Origin: an uncultured Clostridia bacterium
GTDB taxonomy: Bacteria; Bacillota; Clostridia; Christensenellales; Borkfalkiaceae
DNA: 64,000 bases
Direction: 5' to 3'
Assembly (NCBI GenBank): GCA_934249265.1
Contig: CAKQKQ010000002.1
Location: forward strand, 40,032-104,031
In this document: piece after piece, positions 1-10,067 of the stretch
Position numbering within the stretch: the first letter of the stretch is position 1
How the letters are laid out: each line of letters opens with the position of its first letter
Notes under the pieces: model-generated
Seen by the model: the letters and a program-made list of their open reading frames with translations, nothing else
Database searches by the model: none
What the model was told of the DNA's origin: nothing
Translations under genes and position numbers: made by a program

Positions 1-15
1 AAAGTGTAAGCAGAT

Positions 16-1635
16 TTATTTTATCTTGTACACCCTTATTTCATAGGGTTTAAACACGTTGTAAAAAGCCCCCGTTTCAAGGTCGGCGGTGCTGTTGTAA
101 TTGCGCAAAAGCACTTCGGCGGTTGTCTGTTTAATGCAGTCGGGAAGGGTGACAGTGTTCGTTTTTTCAAAATTGACGGCAACTATTATTTTGTCTTGAC
201 CGAGTTGTCTTTCATAGACAAAACAACCGCTATTTAAAGTTAAGTCCTTAAACGTTCCGTACTTTATCACGTCGCTCGAGTTTCTCAATTTAAGCATTTT
301 TTTATAAAACTCGAAAATCGACTTGTTTGATTTTTTGTCCTTTTCAAGGTTTATTTCGTCAGCCCTCGACGGCATAGTCAGCCATGGTTTTCCGCTTGTA
401 AAACCGTGGTTATTTTTATCTTCACTCCAAGCGAGCGGGCGGCGGGTATTGTCGCGACTGCCGTAATTTATTTCGTCGATGAGTTGCTTTAAAGGCTTTT
501 TATCGACGTTTTCTTTATAATAATTTAAAGTTTCCACGTCGTTAAAGAGGGAAATATCGTCGTAATAAGAGTTTGCCGAGCCAAATTCTTGCCCTTGATA
601 AATGAAAGGAATACCTTTTAAAAGATAAAACATTCCGCAGTATGCCGTGGCGCACTCATAACGCAATTCTTTGTCGTTGCCGAGTCGCGAAATGTAAAAA
701 GGTTGGTCGTGATTATCGGTAAACAAAATATAAAGTAAATCGTGTTCGGCGGTGAAGTTTTGCCATTTTACAAGCGCGTTTTTAATGTCGTCGCCCGTGT
801 ACGGCGCGGGGGTGTACTTGTCCGAACGCCCAAGCCCTATATGCTCGAATTGGAAAACAGATTTCAATTCGTCGCGGTTTTTTCCGCAAATATCGCAAAT
901 ACTTTTTACGTCGGACTGACATTCGCCCACGGTAAACACGTGTTTTACTTTTTCACGACCAAACAGTTGCTTAATATACTCGTGAAGGAGCGGTCCGTTA
1001 AGCATTTTGTTTTGCTTGAAATCTTTTGAAATAAAGTCGAGCACGTCGCATCTAAACCCGTCCACGCCGAGGTCAACCCAAAAATCGACCACGTTGCAAC
1101 ATTCTTGTCGCACTTTGGGGTTTTCCCAATTTAAGTCGGGTTGTTGAACGGCAAAAGAGTGCAAGTAATATTCGTTTGTCGCTTCGTTGTATTCCCACGC
1201 ACTTCCGCCGAAACAAGCCGTCCAATTTGTGAGCGGTTTATCCGCCCAAATGTAATAATCGTGATAGGGGTTGTCTTTAGATAAACGCGCTTGTTTAAAC
1301 CAAAAATGCTGTGACGAGGTGTGGTTTACAACCAAGTCCATAATAATTTTTATGCCGTTTGCGTGGAGTTCGGCAGCCAAACTTTTCCAATCGCTTAAAG
1401 TGCCGAATTCGTCCATTATGTCGCGGTAATCGGCAATGTCGTAACCGTTGTCGTAGTTGGGGCTTTTATAACAAGGACATATCCACACAGCGTTTACGCC
1501 GAGTTCTTTAAGGTGCGGAATTTTTTGTTTAATTCCGTTTAAATCGCCGATTCCGTCGCCGTTTGAATCGAAAAAACTTCTGGGGTAAATTTGATATACT
1601 ATAAGGTTTAAATAATCTTGATTTTGATTTGACAT
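16..1635 (-). CDS. GH13 alpha-glucosidase / oligo-1,6-glucosidase type
   Basis: A 539-residue cytosolic enzyme with no signal peptide that should hydrolyse alpha-glucosidic bonds of short malto- or isomalto-oligosaccharides. The N-terminus has the family start (YQIYPRSFFDSNGDGIGDL) of the oligo-1,6-glucosidase group (GH13_31-like). DLVVNHTS near residue 100 is conserved region I. GFRCD supplies the nucleophile D197, VGEC the acid/base E238 and DNHD the transition-state D310. The length fits the family (about 530-560). Cys precedes the nucleophile where Met is more usual in this subfamily. Start chosen at the ATG preceded by GGCAGGTG. It is transcribed away from the large surface-protein genes across a 1-kb gap. 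Exact linkage specificity cannot be read from the sequence. Confidence 0.9.
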   Translation of the reverse strand: MSNQNQDYLNLIVYQIYPRSFFDSNGDGIGDLNGIKQKIPHLKELGVNAVWICPCYKSPNYDNGYDIADYRDIMDEFGTLSDWKSLAAELHANGIKIIMDLVVNHTSSQHFWFKQARLSKDNPYHDYYIWADKPLTNWTACFGGSAWEYNEATNEYYLHSFAVQQPDLNWENPKVRQECCNVVDFWVDLGVDGFRCDVLDFISKDFKQNKMLNGPLLHEYIKQLFGREKVKHVFTVGECQSDVKSICDICGKNRDELKSVFQFEHIGLGRSDKYTPAPYTGDDIKNALVKWQNFTAEHDLLYILFTDNHDQPFYISRLGNDKELRYECATAYCGMFYLLKGIPFIYQGQEFGSANSYYDDISLFNDVETLNYYKENVDKKPLKQLIDEINYGSRDNTRRPLAWSEDKNNHGFTSGKPWLTMPSRADEINLEKDKKSNKSIFEFYKKMLKLRNSSDVIKYGTFKDLTLNSGCFVYERQLGQDKIIVAVNFEKTNTVTLPDCIKQTTAEVLLRNYNSTADLETGAFYNVFKPYEIRVYKIK

Positions 1636-1740
1636 TTTACACCTGCCGTTAAATTATTTATTAAATGTGTTAAATTGTTTATTAAATATTTGTACCGCTT
1701 TTGCAAAGAAAAACTCGATAAAATTTTGCCTTGCTGTGCG

Positions 1741-1770
1741 TTTTATGCGCGACGTATTGCGTAAACAACG
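1741..1770 (+). repeat. Dispersed palindromic element, copy 1
   Basis: Contains GACGTATTGCGTAAA at 1751-1765. This is the only copy not directly downstream of a plus-strand gene; it lies between divergent genes. The flank after the core (CAACGCC) has diverged from the ATTGACAG seen in the best copies. Confidence 0.5.
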
Positions 1771-2601
1771 CCGAAAGAGACTTTAAAACCATAAATTATT
1801 GTAAATTAACTCGCACTTTTTTGCAAGCGAAACGTTAAAATTAAATACGTTTAAATTTAAAAGTTTAGCGTGGTTTAAATAAAAAGGGTTAAAAGCGTAG
1901 CGCGCGATAATTATACGCAATTTGTGGATAAAAGTTTGCGGACAAAACGAAATTTAATTAAATAGAAATTTCGTCCGCTATTAAAAAGCGAAATTTTTTT
2001 GATTTTGCAAATTAAGCGCGACAAATATTTTTTATCAATTATATTCTAAAACGGGCAAAAAACATAGTTTAAAAAATATCTTTTTTTTTAGATATCTTAT
2101 TTTTATGAGTGTAAAATCCGCATTTTAAACAGTAAGATATCATAAAAAACAACAAGTTGAAGATTTTGCGTAAAGACGTTGCACGATAAAATGTAATAAA
2201 ACATTTGAATTGTTTACTTTAAATAATAAGGATAATGTGTTTTGTAAAGAGACTAAAAGCAAAAGAGCGAATTGAAAAGTAAAAAGGGTTTAAATTCAAA
2301 CAAAATACTTTCAGAAAAAATACGTCGGCATTTTTAAATTTGTACTTAAACTCGCTTTATATAGTAAAAAAACACGTTAAAAACCGCTTAAATACGATTT
2401 TAAAGGCATAAAAGAGATAAAATCTAATAATTTTGCCTAAAACAAGCGGAATTTGACGGTCAACGGTAAAACGCCGAATAAAACCGCGGTTAAATTAAAA
2501 AATCGATATATCGGCGGGGTAAAATCGATAGGCAAAAAACTCAAAAAAATAAGATTTCAAAAAAAAGCGATAAGTTTTAGACTATATTTGATAAGTATAC
2601 G

Positions 2602-2610
2602 ATGTTATAA
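2602..2610 (+). promoter_or_regulatory. Extended -10 promoter for the surface-protein operon
   Basis: TGTTATAAT is a good extended -10 (TGnTATAAT). A convincing -35 at 17 bases was not found. It lies about 45 bases before the ATG at 2656, which has AAGGAG as its binding site. Confidence 0.45.
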
Positions 2611-2655
2611 TCGAAACTGAAAATACGCATAAGCAGGGAGAATAAGGAGAAAAAG

Positions 2656-5600
2656 ATGAATAAAAAATTTAAACATTGTTTATTAATCGTCCTCTCGATA
2701 ATGTTTTTTTTAAGCGGCAGTATTTCCATTTCCGCATTGACTATTCGCGCGGAACGCGTCGCGCCCAATAGAGAAGGCTCGAAAACCGTTTTATCCGTTT
2801 ATGAAGACGGATTAAACAGCGGTATGCAACTCGTTTGGGGTGGTTCGACCACGAATTTGGAATACACGGACGCAGCCGATAAAGACAACAAAACCAAAAA
2901 TATGGCTGTCGATTGCACCACCACGGCAAATACGGAGTTTTATATTGATTTCGGCGGCGAATACGACATTTTCACGGGTTCGGGCTTTACGGACGAAAAT
3001 TTAGAAGATTTTTACAAGAAAAGCACGGTGGAGTTTTGGGTTAAACTCAACGACACCCCCGGCAGTTTCTTCAATATTTATTTATTCCAGTCTCGCGGAG
3101 CGCAATATGCGACCGCTCCCGCAAACCAACGTTATATAAGAAGTAACGTTCAGTTGAAAGCATACGTAGACACGACTATCATCGGCGCATGGCAATACGT
3201 TCAAGTGCCGCTCACCGCGTTCTCTTCAAACGGCGAATACGTCAACGAAGAAAACGTTAAAGTAAAAGACACTCCCGTCGATTTGTCCAAGGCTTGCGCA
3301 ATAGGTTTTGCACACATGATGGCAGACGGAGACACAAAAGTCAACCCCACTATTCAGTACGACGATTTAAAAATCGTTTACGGAAATATGGAAGACACAA
3401 ATCTCGGCGTAACGATTATACCCGCAAAAGATTATGAAGAGCGCAAAAAACAAGCCACGTTCACCACGATCGATTTAAGGTCGCTTGCAACGTCGGGTTA
3501 TTACGGCGGCGCGGGCATAGGTTGGACAAACCAAGGCAGCGACAACGAACTTACGGGTTTTGACCTTGTCGGTCAGCAAGAGTTTTTCGGCGTACCGTTC
3601 GACATGATAGTTCAAGAAGACAACAATAATAAATCGGTCATCGGTTTAAGAAGCAGTAAATCTTCTACGAGCAACCAATTTGTAGAAAGCGTGGTTATAC
3701 CCGTTAATCTTAAAGTAGACGGTTTGTACATTATTCACAACGCCGCATGGGGCACGACGAAAAACATCGCGAAATACACTTGGTGTTATGAAGACGGCAC
3801 TACCGAGGCGATCGACATAACCATAGACAAGCACATTTACGAATGGTGGGGCTTGGGCGAATCTGCCGTAAACCCCATAATTTGGAAGGGTCGCACGCCC
3901 GAAGCGGACACGTTCAACATGGGCATAAGCCTTAATATGTTTGCTTTCGTCAACCCCGAACCGACTAAAAAAGTAACCGAACTCAAGTGCGAAATCGCAT
4001 CCGACGTAGCCGCATGTATGATAGTTGCCGTTACCGCAGCCGATTTCGGCGGAAAGGGTATGTTTATGGCAGAACGCGAAAATCCTTACACCCCCGACAC
4101 CGACGACTGGTACGCGTACGAACTCGCCGACCTCGAGGCGATGATAGGCACGCCGCTTGACGTATCTTATCTTCTCGACAAAAAGGACCACGGCAAAGTG
4201 CAAGCGCAAGGCGACGATTTCGTGTTTGAAGACGGAACGAAAGCCAACTTCTGGGGAGTAAACATAAACGCTTATTCGCTTTTCCAAAAACACGAATACA
4301 CCGACATTTTGGTCAATGCGGTTGCCGCGGGCGGATATAATTTGATAAGAATACTCGACTGGGATTCGTCTTTCTATTATCCCAACATATTCGGTTACAA
4401 CGGAAACAGCAAAGACGTTGCCGAAGAACAGTTGGACCAATTCAATTATTTCTGGTACAAGTGTAAAGAAAAAGGAATTTATATAGATTTCGTAATGCTC
4501 GGCGGCAGATTTGCTTCTAAAGACGTAACCGACGACAAACTCACCGACAGCGAAGTTTCGGATATATCGCAAGGCTTTAAAATGGAAGTTTACATCGACG
4601 AGCGTTTGCAAGAGTCAACAAAGACCCTCGTTAAAGACGTGTTGGGCACGGTAAATCCTTATACCGGCACAAAACTCGCCGAAGACCGCACGCTTGCGAT
4701 ACTCGAAGTGACAAACGAGTCAAACCTTATGACTATGTACGACGACAGCGCGTCGTATCAATTTAAGTCTGACAAATACAAAACGATGGCGCAAGAAAAA
4801 TACGCCGAGTTTTTAAAGAAAAAATACAACCCCGACGGAACTTTATCCGATCAAGCGACCGAAGATAAAATCAGAGCGGCTTGGAAGGAAAGCGGCAAAA
4901 CGGGACTCAGCAGAGGCGAATATTTGGCAACTGCAACGATCCAAATTAACGGCGATTTCTTGACGGACAAATATGCCGCGCAACGTTGTGCCGACGGATT
5001 TGAATTTTTCTATACTTTAATGGAAAGTTTTTACGACGATATGTATGCTTGGGCTAAATCGTCAACAAGCGACGGAGGCCTCGGCGTAGGTTGCCCGATT
5101 GCGGGCGGAACTAACTTTGCGGGCGACGACCGTTCAGATTTGTTCCTCAACGCGCATTACGATTATATCGCGCGCCACACTTATCAGTCTCACCCCACGA
5201 CGGGTACGGAATATCAAGTAGGCACGGCGGTTTCCGACGGCAGCAGCACGATAGGCAACGTAGGCGGCAACACATTTGCAAACGCTTCGTTCAGAAAGGT
5301 TATGGGTCTTCCGTATATCGTTACAGAATCGCTTATTGCCGAGCCGAATATCCACAGCATGGAATTCAACCTCATCGCATCGGCTATATATTCTTATCAA
5401 GGTTGGAGTCTCACGGCGTTCACTTATATGAATAAGGCGATAGATAAACGTGTAAACCAAATCACAAACTCGTTTATCATTATGGACCACCCTGGTAGAT
5501 TTTCGACTATTACTTCGGCATCGCTACTTTATCAAAGGGCTGAAATAGCAAAAGCGAAAGTGGGTTATTACCGCGTTATCACGGTGGACGACGCAATGGA

Positions 5601-6963
5601 TTATAAATCGCAAATCATGGGTCTTCCAGAAGGAACTTACGTAGTAGGTAAAACGGGCGTGTACTTTGCCGACAGTCAAGGCAATTTGCTTTTCCAAAGC
5701 GGCGATTTCGATATTAAAGAATCCGAAAGCGACCTTTCTATACTTGAAAAAATACTTCACTCTCAACTTATCAGCGAAGGCGGAGAGTTGATTTGGAATC
5801 AGTCCACTCAAACGTTTATCGTCAATACAAAATCCACGCAAGGCGCGGTTGGTTATATCGGCGGACAAAACATTTCGCTTGACGACGTAGATATAAGCAT
5901 CGATACCGCTTACGCTCAAGTTACGGTAAGCGCACTCGGCGCGCAAGATAACGGAGTAAATCCCGAAATTGCAAACGCAGACAAACTTTTAATCACGGCT
6001 GTCGGTCAGTCGAGGAACTCCGGCGCGGAAATTTCTTCCGACGGAACGACCATTACTTCTCTCGGTACTTCGCCGATACTCGTTCAACCTATACTCGGCA
6101 AAGTTACGCTTAAAACTTACGACGATTTCGAAGTTTACATTTTAAACAGTTCGGGCGTGAGAGTAAGCGACAGAACGGCAACCTTTGAAAAGGACGCAAA
6201 CGGTTTTACAGTGATTACCCTTAAAACGGGCGACAACACCACTTATTACGAAATAGTAAGGACAAACGTATCCGACGAAAAGCCGAATTTCGGCGATTTT
6301 AGAGATATCGGCGGCGAATATAAAGAGGCTATCGAGGCGGTAAAGAATTATTTACCGAGCAAGACCGACACTCTGTATCTCACCAACGAAACTACGGAAA
6401 TAGGCGACTTTATCGGCGCGGTAGTAAAGGCTTCGGGTCTTACGGGCGGCAACAGAGCATATGCGGACGCAAATTCTTATCACTGGGCTTACGAGCAGTT
6501 TAAAACCGCTCGCGAATACGGCTTGGTAGACGGTTTGCAAATAAAGGCTTACGATAAATTGACTTATAAAGCCGCATATTTCGCGCTTTACAATGCGGTA
6601 CTGGGCAAAGGTATAAAAGTAAACGAAAACGCCTCGGTATTGGGCAAAACTCAACTCAACGGTTGGGATGATGACGATAAAGCGATGCTCAGCGCGCTTG
6701 TTTCGGTAAAAATAATCGACTTAAATGCGCTTGCACAAATCAAACCTACCGACACTGTGACAAGGGGCGAGGCTGCGTCTTACGTTTATAAATTGACAAA
6801 CGCAAAAGACGCCAACACCAAACCCAACACAAAGCCGAGCAAAAAAGGCTGCAAATCCACGCTTGACGGGGTGGCGGCAATGGGAAGCGTGTTGCCTGTT
6901 GCGTTGACAGTAATAGGCACTGCATTATTCGTAACAATCCGTAAAAGAAAAATTGCGGAATAA
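2656..6963 (+). CDS. Large surface glycoside hydrolase (clan GH-A-like) with SLH-like C-terminus
   Basis: A 1435-residue exported protein. Residues 1-32 are a signal peptide. Two beta-sandwich, carbohydrate-binding-like regions follow at about 35-245 and 265-465. A TIM-barrel-like catalytic region spans about 500-960: EVTNES gives a candidate acid/base E688 and YIVTES a candidate nucleophile E891, the spacing expected for a clan GH-A retaining enzyme (GH5/GH39-like). A beta-rich stretch follows. Residues about 1215-1385 resemble SLH repeats (YHWAYEQFKTAREYGLV; DTVTRGEAASYVYKL). The C-terminus is KKGCK (C1399), a hydrophobic span and RKRKIAE. No exact GH family is claimed and the substrate is unknown. 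It is the first gene of a run with the next surface protein 27 bases downstream. Confidence 0.75.
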   Translation: MNKKFKHCLLIVLSIMFFLSGSISISALTIRAERVAPNREGSKTVLSVYEDGLNSGMQLVWGGSTTNLEYTDAADKDNKTKNMAVDCTTTANTEFYIDFGGEYDIFTGSGFTDENLEDFYKKSTVEFWVKLNDTPGSFFNIYLFQSRGAQYATAPANQRYIRSNVQLKAYVDTTIIGAWQYVQVPLTAFSSNGEYVNEENVKVKDTPVDLSKACAIGFAHMMADGDTKVNPTIQYDDLKIVYGNMEDTNLGVTIIPAKDYEERKKQATFTTIDLRSLATSGYYGGAGIGWTNQGSDNELTGFDLVGQQEFFGVPFDMIVQEDNNNKSVIGLRSSKSSTSNQFVESVVIPVNLKVDGLYIIHNAAWGTTKNIAKYTWCYEDGTTEAIDITIDKHIYEWWGLGESAVNPIIWKGRTPEADTFNMGISLNMFAFVNPEPTKKVTELKCEIASDVAACMIVAVTAADFGGKGMFMAERENPYTPDTDDWYAYELADLEAMIGTPLDVSYLLDKKDHGKVQAQGDDFVFEDGTKANFWGVNINAYSLFQKHEYTDILVNAVAAGGYNLIRILDWDSSFYYPNIFGYNGNSKDVAEEQLDQFNYFWYKCKEKGIYIDFVMLGGRFASKDVTDDKLTDSEVSDISQGFKMEVYIDERLQESTKTLVKDVLGTVNPYTGTKLAEDRTLAILEVTNESNLMTMYDDSASYQFKSDKYKTMAQEKYAEFLKKKYNPDGTLSDQATEDKIRAAWKESGKTGLSRGEYLATATIQINGDFLTDKYAAQRCADGFEFFYTLMESFYDDMYAWAKSSTSDGGLGVGCPIAGGTNFAGDDRSDLFLNAHYDYIARHTYQSHPTTGTEYQVGTAVSDGSSTIGNVGGNTFANASFRKVMGLPYIVTESLIAEPNIHSMEFNLIASAIYSYQGWSLTAFTYMNKAIDKRVNQITNSFIIMDHPGRFSTITSASLLYQRAEIAKAKVGYYRVITVDDAMDYKSQIMGLPEGTYVVGKTGVYFADSQGNLLFQSGDFDIKESESDLSILEKILHSQLISEGGELIWNQSTQTFIVNTKSTQGAVGYIGGQNISLDDVDISIDTAYAQVTVSALGAQDNGVNPEIANADKLLITAVGQSRNSGAEISSDGTTITSLGTSPILVQPILGKVTLKTYDDFEVYILNSSGVRVSDRTATFEKDANGFTVITLKTGDNTTYYEIVRTNVSDEKPNFGDFRDIGGEYKEAIEAVKNYLPSKTDTLYLTNETTEIGDFIGAVVKASGLTGGNRAYADANSYHWAYEQFKTAREYGLVDGLQIKAYDKLTYKAAYFALYNAVLGKGIKVNENASVLGKTQLNGWDDDDKAMLSALVSVKIIDLNALAQIKPTDTVTRGEAASYVYKLTNAKDANTKPNTKPSKKGCKSTLDGVAAMGSVLPVALTVIGTALFVTIRKRKIAE

Positions 6964-6990
6964 ATAAATATTTTCATAAAGGAGGAAAAT

Positions 6991-9900
6991 ATGAAAAAAA
7001 GGAACATTTTGCTGACATTATTGTCGGCTATCATGACTGTGTCGTTGGCAATATCGACCATGACGGCGTTTGCCGACACTGCAGATCAAGGCGACGCGGG
7101 CGCGCAAAAGACGATTACGCTTGAAATTTTCAACGGTAACGCCGACGCCGTTGCGCTTACGGGGGCTGAAGCCGTGCAAGACGGAGAAGATACGGTAATT
7201 TCGATCGCTCCTGCAAGTTGGGCAAGTTCGATGATATTACTCAACGACCCTATCGATATGAATAAAGAGGGCGCACAACTTTGCTTCGAGATAAAGGCTA
7301 CGGGTGAAGGAACTTATGCGGAGGTTAGGGGCGTAACTTTTGCAAGTTGGTGGAATCAACCTATTAAACTTGCAGGCGAAAACCTCAACTGTCTGGACGA
7401 TTACGTAGTAAAAAAATACGATTTAACCCCAACAATGACGGCAGAACAACTTGCAAAATTCAAGGGACTTTCTTTTGCAACGGATAAATCGTTTTACGTA
7501 AAGAGAGTTTGGGTAGAATATCCCAACCCCGATTATTCCGAAGACGACAAACCCGTTACCGAAGAAGGCGTTTACACTCTTTTGACGGAGGCGGTTTCTT
7601 CTCAACAAGATACATCTACATGGCAACACGTAGCGACTATTCCTTCTGATTACAGCGTTGCAAAGGGCGATAAAATAAGCATTACTTACAGCATAGACAA
7701 TTTCCCCGGCGAAAAGATTTTCGATATGTGGGTAGGCGAGTCTAAAATAACTTTTGAAAACGACGGAAGCAAAGTGACCGAGGCGAGCGGAACGTTGGAA
7801 TACACGTTTACAAGTTCTTATTCGGGCGATATAAAACTTGGTCTTTGGTCAAACACGTTTACTATCAATTCGGCAACGCTCACGATAGTAAAACACGAGC
7901 AAGAGCAACCCGCAAGCGGCTATGATATTTTCACGGGCATTACAGAAGTGGGCGAAGTTGCATTAAATGCCAACGGCACTGCATATACGGGCACGTTTAC
8001 CGCTGCGGTTTCGGGTAAAGTAATTAGCGACGGCACTGCGCTTGCGTTCGGTCAATTAGACGATATGTACTATATTTCGGGTACAAACACAAAGACTGCG
8101 ACTCGTGCGACTATCGCTATGACGGATATCACCCCCGCGCTTTTGGGTGGCGGTATGCTTCAATTCAAGGCTAAATTCGACTTTGCCGGCGAAGAAGGCA
8201 GATATGCAAAAATAAGACTTTATTACGAATGTGGTCAATGGGGCGAAGCGGCTTATGTCGAATTGCCTATTACCGATTATGTTGCTGACGAGTGGAAAGA
8301 TTATACGTTTGCAATTAAAGATTTCAATATCGAATTAGCAAAAAATAGTACGTTCGGAAACCCCGTTACGGCTCAATGGTTCGATTGGGCTAAATTCGTA
8401 GGAATGGGAATTTCTATGGGGTCTACGGGCGACGGAGACAACGTTGCTTCGTTCGGCGACGTAAAAATTACAAACGTTGAAAACAAAACTATTACGGGTA
8501 TCGAGACCGAGGGTGCGCAAACCGAATACAATGCGGGCGACGAATTCTGCACTACGGGCATGAAAGTGTACGTTGTTTTTGAAGACGAAAGCAAAGTAGA
8601 AGTTAAAAACTACACTTATTCTCCCGAAAAACTCGGCACTGACACCCAAAAAGTGACTATCACTTGGGCTTACGGCGGTCAAACTTATACTACCGATATT
8701 TACGTAACTGTTATTTCCGAATATAAAGGAATAAAAGTAAAAACTCAACCCACAAAAACTCAATACAAAGCGGGCGAAAAGTTCGATTGCACGGGTATGG
8801 AAGTTGTGCTTGTAAATAAAGACGACAGCGAAACCGTAATCACCGATTACACTTATTACACGGGTATGCTTGCGGCAAACCTTACTTCGGTGGAAATCGA
8901 ATATCAAGGCATGACGACTAAAGTAGAAATTACGGTTGCAGACTTTGAAAACAAACTTTCGCTTACAAGCAAATTGTTCGACAGCAACGGTACGCCTTCT
9001 TACGGATATCAAGCGGCTTTGGGTAGCAAAAATTACGTTTCTCAAGCAACTTACGACGCAACCGAAGACGAAACCGAAAAGGGCAAAATGACAGTTACGC
9101 CTCACGACGAAACTATGGGTTATTATATCCAAACTCCCAACAACAGTTGGTCTACTTCAAGGGCGTTTACCGACGGCTTTGCTTATTGGATGCTTGCAGA
9201 CCTTTACGACGAAGAAGGCTACAATGCGATGGTTTCGATAACTTACAGAACTACCGCCGAAATAAACAATTCCGTTTACTTCGGTATCGGTAACTTTGAA
9301 AGTTGGAACGTATATTTCCACAAATTCGATATTTCTTCTTATATCGTTGCCGACGGAAATTGGAACACTATGTATTTCGACATTGCCGAAGTTTACGGCG
9401 CGATAGACGGTGCGCTTTGGGGCGACGTTAAAGAAGAAGACGGCAAGGGCGACGTCGATTTCCGTAAGATAGTAGGTTTTGCCGTTAAATCGATGATAAG
9501 CGGCACTATCGACATTGCGGACGTTACGTTCAATTGGAACGGCGAAAATACCGCGGCAAAGATTCAAGATAACGAAGCACCCGAATTGACTTACAAGGGC
9601 GAACTTAGCCTTACGTTTACCGAGGGAGACGCAGTTCCCACGTTCGAGGCGTCTGCTAAAGACAAGATGGACGGAGCGGTAGAAGTAATAATCGAATGGT
9701 CAAACGGCGCAATTACAGACGGCAAACTCAATGCTGGCAACCACACCGTAAGAATTTACGCAAGAGATGCGGCGGGCAACGTGGCGGAAGCGATTACGGT
9801 AAGCGTAACCGTTGAAAGCAAACAAGCCCCCGACACCGACTCTTCGACTGATTCGGGCAGTACTACCGACTCGGGCAGCACGAGCGGCGACGGCATGAAG

Positions 9901-9999
9901 ACAAAGGGTTGCAAAGGCGTTGTAGACGCATTACCCGCGGCTGTATCGCTTCTCGGACTCAGCGTAGTTTATCTTTTCGATAAAAAAAGAAGAGCATAA
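6991..9999 (+). CDS. Large surface protein with Ig-like and carbohydrate-binding-like modules
   Basis: A 1002-residue exported protein with signal peptide (about 1-28, ending TAFA-DT). Order of modules: beta-sandwich regions at about 35-165, 170-300 and 305-500. Two bacterial Ig-like group 3 type repeats follow at about 503-575 and 576-648, each with the pattern Y-x-AG-(D/E)-x-F-x-(C/T)-TGM. Then come a further beta-sandwich (about 655-860), an HYR/Ig-like domain (EAPELTYKGE to VTVES), a Ser/Thr/Asp-rich linker, and TKGCK (C974), a hydrophobic span and KKRRA. No catalytic motif was recognised, so it is probably a glycan-binding or scaffold protein. The start has a strong AAGGAGG. Its tail matches that of the preceding gene, which argues for one shared anchoring route. 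Confidence 0.7.
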   Translation: MKKRNILLTLLSAIMTVSLAISTMTAFADTADQGDAGAQKTITLEIFNGNADAVALTGAEAVQDGEDTVISIAPASWASSMILLNDPIDMNKEGAQLCFEIKATGEGTYAEVRGVTFASWWNQPIKLAGENLNCLDDYVVKKYDLTPTMTAEQLAKFKGLSFATDKSFYVKRVWVEYPNPDYSEDDKPVTEEGVYTLLTEAVSSQQDTSTWQHVATIPSDYSVAKGDKISITYSIDNFPGEKIFDMWVGESKITFENDGSKVTEASGTLEYTFTSSYSGDIKLGLWSNTFTINSATLTIVKHEQEQPASGYDIFTGITEVGEVALNANGTAYTGTFTAAVSGKVISDGTALAFGQLDDMYYISGTNTKTATRATIAMTDITPALLGGGMLQFKAKFDFAGEEGRYAKIRLYYECGQWGEAAYVELPITDYVADEWKDYTFAIKDFNIELAKNSTFGNPVTAQWFDWAKFVGMGISMGSTGDGDNVASFGDVKITNVENKTITGIETEGAQTEYNAGDEFCTTGMKVYVVFEDESKVEVKNYTYSPEKLGTDTQKVTITWAYGGQTYTTDIYVTVISEYKGIKVKTQPTKTQYKAGEKFDCTGMEVVLVNKDDSETVITDYTYYTGMLAANLTSVEIEYQGMTTKVEITVADFENKLSLTSKLFDSNGTPSYGYQAALGSKNYVSQATYDATEDETEKGKMTVTPHDETMGYYIQTPNNSWSTSRAFTDGFAYWMLADLYDEEGYNAMVSITYRTTAEINNSVYFGIGNFESWNVYFHKFDISSYIVADGNWNTMYFDIAEVYGAIDGALWGDVKEEDGKGDVDFRKIVGFAVKSMISGTIDIADVTFNWNGENTAAKIQDNEAPELTYKGELSLTFTEGDAVPTFEASAKDKMDGAVEVIIEWSNGAITDGKLNAGNHTVRIYARDAAGNVAEAITVSVTVESKQAPDTDSSTDSGSTTDSGSTSGDGMKTKGCKGVVDALPAAVSLLGLSVVYLFDKKRRA

Positions 10000-10025
10000 T
10001 AAACTAAAAACTTAATAAAAAGCGC

Positions 10026-10053
10026 GCGCACCCCAAATCGGGTGCGCCGTTTT
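10026..10053 (+). terminator. Intercistronic hairpin between surface protein and GH5 genes
   Basis: Perfect arms GCGCACCC and GGGTGCGC around a 6-base loop, then CGTTTT. The short T run and tight fit before the GH5 start (about 15 bases) suggest a partial terminator or a processing/stability hairpin rather than a full stop. Confidence 0.6.
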
Positions 10054-10067
10054 AAAAAGGGGCAAAA

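Larger units (their letters stand above)
1636..2655. other. 1-kb AT-rich divergent intergenic region
   Basis: No supported gene. It separates the minus-strand GH13 gene from the plus-strand surface-protein operon and probably holds both promoters. Seen in it: one copy of the dispersed palindrome (about 1741-1770), one perfect DnaA-box match TGTGGATAA at 1923-1931, an imperfect hairpin at 1938-1978 (arms GCGGAC..CGAAATTT and AAATTTCGTCCGC), a widely spaced inverted repeat GATATCTTA/TAAGATATC near 2090-2145, and A-rich sequence with repeated AAATCGATA near 2500-2535. Confidence 0.6.

Noticed and set aside
1923..1931. Perfect DnaA-box match in an AT-rich region as a replication origin
   Set aside because: Only one box was found and no dnaA, dnaN or rep gene is nearby.
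2577..2768. 63-codon minus-strand open frame before the first surface gene
   Set aside because: It overlaps the promoter and signal-peptide coding region of the surface gene and has no binding site.
3646..4611. Long open frame of 321 codons on the minus strand inside the first giant surface protein
   Set aside because: It is antisense to a gene with clear domains; its composition (rich in Arg, Val, Tyr, Phe) is that of a shadow frame, and it has no binding site.
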